The notes under the pieces were generated by a model. That model searched no databases, was not told the DNA's origin, and worked only from the letters and a program-made list of their open reading frames with translations. The position numbers were made by a program, and so were the translations under genes. From positions 1 to 64,000 of the forward strand of contig NZ_JNVM01000031.1 in NCBI RefSeq assembly GCF_000722545.1: DNA of 64,000 nucleotides, in the 5' to 3' direction. This document shows, piece after piece, positions 58,352-64,000 of the stretch (the stretch's first letter is position 1; each line of letters begins with the position of its first letter). The DNA is from Paenibacillus tyrphae (GTDB lineage: Bacteria; Bacillota; Bacilli; Paenibacillales; NBRC-103111).

Positions 58352-61300
58352 ATGAGCGAACATCTGGCAAGAAGGGATTGGCAAAATTTGAGTGTGCTGG
58401 AGCGGAACCGGCTGCCTGCCCGGGCCTCGTTCGTTCCGTACGGCGCTGCGGAGTCGGCGCTGACGTACGATCGGGGCAGCTCGGACCGGTTCATGCTGCT
58501 GAACGGCGAGTGGGCGTTCCATTACGCCGGACGTCCCGAGGAGGCTCCGGCCTCGTTCTACATGCCGGAGTTCGACGACAGCGGCTGGGATCGGCTCGTC
58601 GTGCCGAGCCACTGGCAGCTTCACGGGTACGGCGCGCCGCATTATACGGATTTGTATTATCCGTTTCCGGTCTGTCCGCCCGAGGTGCCGGCAGACAATC
58701 CGACCGGAACGTATCGGCGAACGTTTACGCTGCCGGAGGACTGGTTATCTCGGAACGTTTTCTTACAGTTTCAAGGCGTGGACAGCGCTTTTCACGTCTG
58801 GCTGAACGGCAGTTATGTCGGCTACAGTCAAGGCAGCCGCCTGCCGTCGGAGTTTGGGATTGCCCCGTTTGTGTGCGAGGGCGAGAACGTGCTGGCGGTG
58901 CAGGTTTACCAATGGTCGGACGGCAGCTATTTGGAGGATCAGGATATGTGGTGGCTAAGCGGCATTTTTCGTGATGTCGCCTTGGTTGCTCAGCCGAAGA
59001 CGTATCTCAGAGATTACACGGTCGTCGCCGATCTGGACGCAGACGGCCGCACCGGATTGCTCCATGTGCGGGCGCAGGTCGCTAAAGATCGGACGATGAC
59101 GGGAAATGTCGTGCTGGAGTGGCGGCTGACGGACGGGGAACAAGGGACGGAGGCGGCTTCCGGCGTTTGTCCGGTGGACGGCTGGAACCAAGGGGGCGCT
59201 GAAGCGGCGGCGCACTTCCGGGCGCAGCTGAGCGACGTCCGCCCGTGGACGGCAGAAACGCCGGCTCTGTACGATCTGCTGCTCACGCTCAAGACGTCGG
59301 ACGGCGACACCCTCGAAGTCGTGCCGACGCGCATCGGCTTCCGCCGGGTGGAAGTGCGGGGCGGCAGGCTGCTCGTCAACGGAAAGCCGATCCGGCTTCG
59401 TGGCGTGAACCGCCACGATCATCATCCGGAGCGCGGCCGGGCGGTCACGGTGGAGACGATGGAGCAGGACGTCGTCCTGATGAAACGGCACAACATCAAC
59501 GCGGTGCGGACGGCGCATTACCCGAACGATCCGCGATTTTACGACTTATGCGACCGGTACGGGCTGTACGTCATGGACGAGACCGACCTGGAAACGCACG
59601 GCTTCGAGCTTGTAGGGGATGCCGACCGGCTGAGCAACGATCCCGCGTGGGAGGAAGCTTATGTCGAGCGGATGCGTCGGATGGTCGAGCGGGACAAAAA
59701 TCATCCGAGCATCCTGTTCTGGTCGCTCGGCAACGAATCCGGCTTCGGCTGCAATCACGAGGCGATGACCGCCTGGTGCCGCAGCACCGATCCGACGCGG
59801 CTCATTCATTACGAAGGCGACCGCGAAGCGAAGGTATGTGACGTATTCAGTACGATGTACTCGACCGTGGAGAAAATGATCGGCTTCGGGCAGCGCGAAA
59901 ACGAGGAGAAGCCGCATGTGCTGTGCGAATACGCGCATGCGATGGGCAACGGTCCCGGCGGGCTGCTCGAATACGAGGAAGCGTTCCGCACCTATCCTCG
60001 GCTCGCCGGCGGCTTCGTATGGGAGTGGATCGACCACGGCCTCAGCCGCAAAGCGGCGGATGGGCGGACGTACTACGCCTATGGAGGCGATTACGGCGAT
60101 GAGCCGAATAACGGCAACTTCGTTATCGACGGGCTGATCACGCCGGACCGCACCCCTTCGCCCGGACTGCTGGAGTACAAAAAGATCATCGAACCGGTCA
60201 CCGTGGAAACGTTCGATGCCGAACAAGGGACGGTCACGATCCGGAACCGGTACGATTTCCGCGATCTGAGCCATCTGCAGCTCGTCTGGACCGTCTCGGC
60301 GGACGGGACACCGCTTGCGAGCGGCAGCGCTCCGCTACCAGACGTGCCGCCGGGCGGTACAGCGCCAGTGTCGCTTCCGCTGCAAAGACCGGTGCGCCTG
60401 CTGCCCCGCGCGGAGTACCGGCTCGAGCTGCGCTTTGTGCTCGCCTCGGACACAAGCTGGGCGCCACACGGCCACGAAGTGGCCTGGGCGCAGCTTGAGC
60501 TGCCGGGCTGGGCGGCTGGGCCGGACGCTCCTCCGGTTGCGTCGGCGCCGCACCCGCTGCTCGCGGAAGAGCGCGCAGGCGAGCTCGTCCTGCACGGCGC
60601 GGACTTCGCGCTCCGCTTCGATCTCGCGCGTGGCGATATCCGCTCGTGGACCGGCGCGGGCCGTCCGCTGCTCCGCCGAAGCCCCACGCTTGCGCTATGG
60701 CGGCCGCCGATCGACAACGACATGTACGTCGTGGCGGACTGGCGCAAAGCGTGCCTTCATTTGGTGCGCGACGACACCCGCTCGTTCGCGTGGGAGCGGC
60801 TCGACTCCGGCACGGTGCGATGCATCCGCCGCATACGCACGGCTCCGCCCGTCTACGACTGGGGCTACGAGTCCGTATGGACGTATACGGTCCACAGCAG
60901 CGGACTTGTCGAGCTCCAAGTGCAGGGAACGCCGTACGGCAAGCCGCCGGAGATGCTTCCGCGCATCGGGCTGCGGATGGAGCTGCCGGGCGACTATGAC
61001 CGCGTCGTCTGGTACGGCCGGGGGCCGGGGGAATCGTACCCGGACAGCAAACAGGCGGCGCGGTTCGGCCGGTATGACGGCTCCGTTGCCGGGCTCGGCT
61101 TCCCGTACGTGTATCCTCAAGAGAACGGCAATCGCTCGGATGTCCGGTGGGCCGCTTTTCTGAGCGGCAGCGGCTCGGGGCTGCTGGCTGTCGGGATGCC
61201 AAAGTTCGATTTCGGCGCGCACTGGCATACGCCGGAAGACATCGAGCAAGCGAAGCATACGACCGATTTGGTCAAACGGGATTTCATTACCGTGCACCTC

Positions 61301-61459
61301 GACTACCGGCACAACGGCCTAGGGAGCGCAAGCTGCGGGCAGGGACAGCTTCCGCCTTACCGGCTGGAGGCGCATGATTTTACGTTCGAGGTCCGGCTGA
61401 TGCCGGTCAACGAACAGGGCGCATCCTTGGACGCCGCAGCACGGCGACTCCGTACCTGA
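58352..61459 (+). CDS. lacZ: Beta-galactosidase, glycoside hydrolase family 2 (LacZ type)
   Basis: The 1035-residue protein has the full LacZ layout: N-terminal jelly roll with WAFHYAGRPEEAP, the immunoglobulin-like domain, the catalytic barrel with RLRGVNRHDHHPE, acid/base Glu in SLGNESGFG and nucleophile Glu in VLCEYAHAMGNGPG, and the C-terminal small-chain domain with RIGLRMELPGDYDRVVWYGRGPGESY (given in part). It cleaves beta-galactosides in the cytoplasm. AGGAGG lies 7 bases before the ATG. It is the last gene of the importer unit; a terminator follows. Confidence 0.95.
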   Translation: MSEHLARRDWQNLSVLERNRLPARASFVPYGAAESALTYDRGSSDRFMLLNGEWAFHYAGRPEEAPASFYMPEFDDSGWDRLVVPSHWQLHGYGAPHYTDLYYPFPVCPPEVPADNPTGTYRRTFTLPEDWLSRNVFLQFQGVDSAFHVWLNGSYVGYSQGSRLPSEFGIAPFVCEGENVLAVQVYQWSDGSYLEDQDMWWLSGIFRDVALVAQPKTYLRDYTVVADLDADGRTGLLHVRAQVAKDRTMTGNVVLEWRLTDGEQGTEAASGVCPVDGWNQGGAEAAAHFRAQLSDVRPWTAETPALYDLLLTLKTSDGDTLEVVPTRIGFRRVEVRGGRLLVNGKPIRLRGVNRHDHHPERGRAVTVETMEQDVVLMKRHNINAVRTAHYPNDPRFYDLCDRYGLYVMDETDLETHGFELVGDADRLSNDPAWEEAYVERMRRMVERDKNHPSILFWSLGNESGFGCNHEAMTAWCRSTDPTRLIHYEGDREAKVCDVFSTMYSTVEKMIGFGQRENEEKPHVLCEYAHAMGNGPGGLLEYEEAFRTYPRLAGGFVWEWIDHGLSRKAADGRTYYAYGGDYGDEPNNGNFVIDGLITPDRTPSPGLLEYKKIIEPVTVETFDAEQGTVTIRNRYDFRDLSHLQLVWTVSADGTPLASGSAPLPDVPPGGTAPVSLPLQRPVRLLPRAEYRLELRFVLASDTSWAPHGHEVAWAQLELPGWAAGPDAPPVASAPHPLLAEERAGELVLHGADFALRFDLARGDIRSWTGAGRPLLRRSPTLALWRPPIDNDMYVVADWRKACLHLVRDDTRSFAWERLDSGTVRCIRRIRTAPPVYDWGYESVWTYTVHSSGLVELQVQGTPYGKPPEMLPRIGLRMELPGDYDRVVWYGRGPGESYPDSKQAARFGRYDGSVAGLGFPYVYPQENGNRSDVRWAAFLSGSGSGLLAVGMPKFDFGAHWHTPEDIEQAKHTTDLVKRDFITVHLDYRHNGLGSASCGQGQLPPYRLEAHDFTFEVRLMPVNEQGASLDAAARRLRT

Positions 61460-61512
61460 GCGGCGCTTTAAGCGAGATCAACGCGTGCCAAGCGAAGGCA
61501 AGAGAAAATCTC

Positions 61513-61543
61513 AACGTGGGGCTTAACCGCCCCGCGTTTTTCT
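61513..61543 (+). terminator. Intrinsic terminator of the importer-lacZ unit
   Basis: AACGTGGGGC pairs with GCCCCGCGTT (one mismatch) across TTAACC and runs into T's. GAGAAAA and TTTTCTC lengthen the stem. Confidence 0.9.
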
Positions 61544-61559
61544 CGCAATAGCAGAACCA

Positions 61560-61955
61560 AAGTGGCGTACGTACTATCGACGCGGGAAGCGCGAATGATG
61601 GCTGCCAACCTCTACTCGACTTGACTTGAAAATAAAGGAACGAGGATGCGCTAAGCAAAGATTACAGACGTTCCTCAGAACATAGCGGAAGCAGGATGAC
61701 TTATTCGTGTCGAAAAATGTTCATTTCCCCTGGGATGAGGCTGTTAAGTCATCGCAGTTCCTCTATTTTGCTCAGGCGAACCAATTTAGACACATTAACG
61801 CACCTCATTTCCTCTATTTTTATCGCATGTCCCTGAAACACATTCTGAGAGAGTGCGAGCGCAGGGTTAACTCGTTAAACGATCCGGCCAACGGTCAAGA
61901 AAAAACCTCTCACTTGCCAGTCACATCCCCTTTACCCATCCATCGCCCCTTCCTG
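61560..61955 (+). other. ORF-free stretch with short AT repeats
   Basis: I see no convincing gene here. TTCCTCTATTTT occurs at about 61760 and 61809 in the same direction, and a reverse-like AAAATAAAGGAAC lies at about 61629. Such short boxes recall interspersed repeats of Paenibacillaceae, but nothing proves a function. The frame 61707-61970 has no family likeness or ribosome binding site. Confidence 0.4.
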
Positions 61956-61987
61956 TTAACACTGCCCTGACAAATGTCTGCTAAGAT
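61956..61987 (+). promoter_or_regulatory. Pho box and -10 element of glpP
   Basis: TTAACA (61956), CTGACA (61967) and CTGCTA (61978) are spaced by 11 bases with 5-base gaps. The first two match the PhoP direct-repeat consensus TT(A/T/C)ACA. TGCTAAGAT is an extended -10 (TAAGAT at 61982). The arrangement recurs at 62654 and 63657. Confidence 0.7.
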
Positions 61988-62054
61988 GAACTCGAGCTGC
62001 GCAGAGCTTGTCAGCGTATGGCGCAGAATGGACGCTTGGAAAGGGGCAGGGAAC

Positions 62055-62690
62055 GTGAAGCAGGCATTATACGAGTACATGGGGGACAAGCGCATCATTC
62101 CCGCGGTGCGCAAAGCCGAGGATTTGCAGGCGGCGTGCGCCAGCGAGTGGCCCGTCGTCTTTTTGCTGATCGGCGATCTGGTCACGGCGGGGGAGTATGT
62201 AGAGACGGCGCTCAAGGCAGGCAAAAACGTGTTCCTGCACGTCGATTTTATCGCGGGGCTCGGCAGCGACCCGATCGTCATGAAGTACGTCGCGGAGCGC
62301 TGGCGACCGACCGGCATTATTTCGACGAAGAGCCATTTGGTCAAGCAGGCGAAAAAGAACGGCCTTGCCGCAATCCAGCGGTTGTTTCTGATCGATACGT
62401 CGGCGCTGGAGCACGGCATCCACAATATCGGGCAGAGCGAGCCGGACGCCGTGGAGATTATGCCCGGACTGATTCCCCGGGTCATTACCCAGCTGCGCCG
62501 AAGCATCTCCATGCCGATCATCGCCGGCGGGCTGATTCACGATCATGTGGAGATCGACATGGCGCTGCAGGCAGGGGCAAGCGCCGTATCGATGGGCAGC
62601 CGGAAGCTGTGGGGACCGGGTTCGGGAGCCGCCGACCTGCCGGAAGCCGCACCTTTACAAAAACTACACAAACCGTTAACATCCCGATGA
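62055..62690 (+). CDS. glpP: GlpP-type glycerol-3-phosphate-responsive antiterminator
   Basis: From GTG 62055 (AAAGGGG 8 bases upstream) the protein has 211 residues, the usual GlpP size. It has KRIIPAVRKAEDL, VFLLIGDLVTAGEYVETAL, KNVFLHVDFIAGLGSD, SKSHLVKQAKKNGL, IEIMPG-like VEIMPGLIP and SMGSRKLWG. In B. subtilis GlpP with glycerol 3-phosphate prevents termination in glp leader mRNAs. Here no glpF/glpK follows; instead a phosphatase gene with a terminator in its leader does, which may be the target. Confidence 0.88.
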   Translation: MKQALYEYMGDKRIIPAVRKAEDLQAACASEWPVVFLLIGDLVTAGEYVETALKAGKNVFLHVDFIAGLGSDPIVMKYVAERWRPTGIISTKSHLVKQAKKNGLAAIQRLFLIDTSALEHGIHNIGQSEPDAVEIMPGLIPRVITQLRRSISMPIIAGGLIHDHVEIDMALQAGASAVSMGSRKLWGPGSGAADLPEAAPLQKLHKPLTSR

Positions 62691-62707
62691 CAAAATGCTG
62701 CTAGAGT
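62654..62707 (+). promoter_or_regulatory. Pho box and -10 element of the HAD gene
   Basis: TTTACA (62654), TACACA (62665), TTAACA (62676), ATGACA (62687) and CTGCTA (62698) follow each other every 11 bases. Four PhoP-type repeats upstream of an extended -10 (TGCTAGAGT) are the textbook layout of PhoP-activated promoters in Bacillus. The box starts within the 3' end of glpP. Confidence 0.82.
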
Positions 62708-62754
62708 AAGAGTCGGAAGTTTGAATTGCATATTCAAGGGTATGAGACGAGGAG

Positions 62755-62829
62755 AAAACCCTTATGCAGCTGCAGGAAGCGCCTGATTGACGACGCGCCG
62801 CTTCTTTCTGCTGGATAAAGGGTTTTTTT
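62755..62829 (+). terminator. Leader terminator before the HAD gene, candidate GlpP target
   Basis: AAAACCCTTATGCAGC (62755-62770) pairs, with few mismatches, with GCTGGATAAAGGGTTTT (62810-62826); the arm is followed by TTT. An inner stem (GAAGCG with CGCTTC) strengthens it. It lies after the Pho promoter and before the coding region, so transcripts would end unless terminator formation is prevented. That is the kind of site GlpP acts on. Confidence 0.75.
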
Positions 62830-62862
62830 GTGTTTTCATCACGAAGGGAGCTGCGCAGGATT

Positions 62863-63660
62863 TTGCCGGATTTGAGGGAAGTGGACGGTTTCTTTTTCGA
62901 TTTGGACGGAACGATTATGCTCGGGAACAGGCTGCTTCCGGCGGCTGCCGAAACGTTCTCCGTCCTGCGGGGAAAAGGAAAGAGCATTTTGTTTCTGAGC
63001 AATACGACGACGCGGACGAGGAGCGACTGCCAAGCCCGTCTGCAGGCGTTCGGGCTGGAAGCGCACGTGCACGAAGTGGTGACCGCCGCCTACGCCGCTG
63101 CGGTATATTTCACGGAGCTGCGCGATCCGGTCGTGTACTCCGTCGGGGAACCGGCACTGATCCGCGAATTGGACGAGCTGGGCGTCCGGCGAACGGAGGA
63201 CCCGCTCTGCGCGACGCACGTGCTAGTCGGAATGGACATGCATTTCGACTACGGTCGGCTGCATCAAGCGATGAAGGCTGTACGCAGCGGTGCTACGTTG
63301 ATCGCAGCCAATCCCGACCCGTATTGTCCGGTTGACGGCGACGTCATCCCCGACACGTGGGCGATGGTGAAAGCGATCGAAGCGGCGAGCTGCGCCGAAA
63401 CGCAGGTCGTCATCGGCAAGCCGTCGGACTATTACGCCCGCAAGGCGCTCGAATGGAGCGGCCTTCCGGCAAAGCGCTGTCTGATGGTAGGCGACCGGCT
63501 GGATACGGACATCCTGCTAGGACTCGGCAGCGGCATGCGCACGGCGCTGGTGCTGACGGGAGTAACGGTGAGCTCCGATCTCGGCGCGTCTCCGATTCGG
63601 CCCGACTACGTCTGGAATTCCCTAGGAGATTTGCTGGAAGCACTCCGTTCCGATTTTTAA
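62863..63660 (+). CDS. HAD-IIA phosphatase (NagD-like), probable glycerol-3-phosphate-type phosphatase
   Basis: The domain has FFFDLDGTIMLGN (nucleophile Asp), LSNTTTRTRSDC, the C2-type cap, IGKPSDYYARKAL and VGDRLDTDILLG. This is the NagD/AraL/p-nitrophenylphosphatase group; some act on glycerol 3-phosphate. The frame is open from GTG 62830, but that codon touches the leader terminator; GAAGGGAG at 62842 suits a start near TTG 62863 (265 residues). Control by Pho boxes and GlpP fits release of phosphate from glycerol phosphates. Confidence 0.83.
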   Translation: MPDLREVDGFFFDLDGTIMLGNRLLPAAAETFSVLRGKGKSILFLSNTTTRTRSDCQARLQAFGLEAHVHEVVTAAYAAAVYFTELRDPVVYSVGEPALIRELDELGVRRTEDPLCATHVLVGMDMHFDYGRLHQAMKAVRSGATLIAANPDPYCPVDGDVIPDTWAMVKAIEAASCAETQVVIGKPSDYYARKALEWSGLPAKRCLMVGDRLDTDILLGLGSGMRTALVLTGVTVSSDLGASPIRPDYVWNSLGDLLEALRSDF

Positions 63661-63710
63661 CATTTGCTTTACATTGCTCTAACGAGGGCATCACACACGT
63701 TTGCTACAGT
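63657..63710 (+). promoter_or_regulatory. Pho box and -10 element of the last ABC binding-protein gene
   Basis: TTAACA (63657), TTTACA (63668), CTAACG (63679), ATCACA (63690) and TTGCTA (63701) are all 11 bases apart. The first repeat includes the stop codon of the phosphatase gene. TGCTACAGT (TACAGT at 63705) is the -10. Four PhoP-like repeats again. Confidence 0.8.
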
Positions 63711-63772
63711 GAAGCCATAGGGACGATCCCGGCACACGTACACTACATACAACAACCAAAGGAGAGAACACG

Positions 63773-64000
63773 ATGCGTTCCGTAACTGCAAAAATGGTAA
63801 GTCTGGGTCTGTGTATTTCGATGATCGCCGGGTGCGGCGCCAAAACCGAATCGCCTGCCGCTACCTCCGCTTCGAATAAGGCGGAGACGAAGGACGAGAA
63901 AGTCGAGCTCACGTTTTATTTCCCGATTGCCGTCGGGGGGCCGCTGACTGCTACCATCGAAGGGATGGCTCAGGAATTTACGAAGCAGAATCCGAACATT
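63773..64000 (+). CDS. ABC solute-binding lipoprotein, probably UgpB-like (cut by window end)
   Basis: 76 codons are visible. A signal peptide ends with the lipobox IAGC (Cys21), then a polar linker, then VELTFYFPIAVGGPLTATIEGM, the start of a family-1 binding domain (given in part). AAAGGAG precedes the ATG. Pho boxes, GlpP and a NagD-like phosphatase in front suggest uptake of glycerol 3-phosphate or glycerophosphodiesters, as in Ugp systems. The rest lies beyond the window. Confidence 0.8.
   Translation, partial: MRSVTAKMVSLGLCISMIAGCGAKTESPAATSASNKAETKDEKVELTFYFPIAVGGPLTATIEGMAQEFTKQNPNI

Noticed and set aside
60234..61202. Open frames on both strands inside lacZ
   Set aside because: High G+C in third codon positions keeps other frames open; products are Arg/Ser/Pro-rich and lack domains.
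61707..61970. Plus-strand frame of 87 codons between lacZ and glpP
   Set aside because: No ribosome binding site, no family likeness, and it runs into the Pho box of glpP.
1..64000. CRISPR arrays, tRNA, rRNA, riboswitches and prophage
   Set aside because: No regularly spaced repeats of CRISPR type, no tRNA cloverleaf, rRNA stretch or recognisable riboswitch core, and no phage structural or integrase gene were seen.

Overview
The window looks like a chromosome segment of a Paenibacillus-type bacterium (Bacillota, Paenibacillaceae). The grounds are strong AGGAGG-type ribosome binding sites, frequent GTG/TTG starts, intrinsic terminators with T-runs, YesM/YesN-type two-component control of a sugar ABC transporter, catabolite (cre-like) boxes, split gcvPA/gcvPB-type genes and GlpP. 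No rRNA, tRNA or CRISPR array was seen. The assignment is by gene style only.

Left part (1-26.6 kb) is accessory in character: small stand-alone enzymes and regulators, several decayed genes and traces of IS200/IS605 elements. The same 55-bp IS right end occurs at base 1 and at 15421. Within it are an iron-linked block (PchR-type AraC regulator, Fur box, nitroreductase, sufC-sufD-sufB, Fur-family regulator), a MerR-methyltransferase fusion overlapping a NUDIX fusion, a macrodomain hydrolase, a pentapeptide-repeat protein and a 504-residue protein with a signature of contractile-injection-system cargo. Next come RidA, isochorismatase, SDR, HelD, LysE and a divergent HxlR/quinone-reductase-like pair. 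Pseudogenes (HAD-IIB, GyrI-like, LysR, DUF2809) show active gene loss.

Middle part (27-45 kb): a four-gene unit at 27.1-31.5 kb (HAD phosphatase, MFS transporter, class III aminotransferase, zinc dehydrogenase) has the aminotransferase/phosphatase/dehydrogenase set of azasugar pathways. Then follow a clan-A glycosidase-like gene, a truncated C45 acyltransferase, GrpB, HAD, GNAT, HD and TetR genes, a J-domain/TPR protein with a DUF1266 partner, and a MurF-like ligase without its N-terminal domain. At 42.5-44.6 kb an MppP/RohP-like PLP arginine oxidase overlaps a 2-hydroxyacid dehydrogenase that lacks its catalytic histidine; this pair is the strongest candidate for an undescribed small-molecule pathway.

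Right part (45-64 kb) is a carbohydrate locus followed by a phosphate-regulated one. A DeoR regulator precedes a cre-controlled unit of a GH63-like hydrolase, an SDR and two divergent glycine-decarboxylase P-protein paralogues without T, H or L partners. A YesM/YesN pair follows, then an ABC sugar importer and a GH2 beta-galactosidase. The last 2 kb hold GlpP, a NagD-like HAD phosphatase and the start of an ABC solute-binding lipoprotein. Each is preceded by 11-bp-period TTAACA-like repeats that read as PhoP boxes, and a leader terminator lies between glpP and the phosphatase gene. This suggests a phosphate-starvation glycerol-phosphate uptake locus with added GlpP antitermination.
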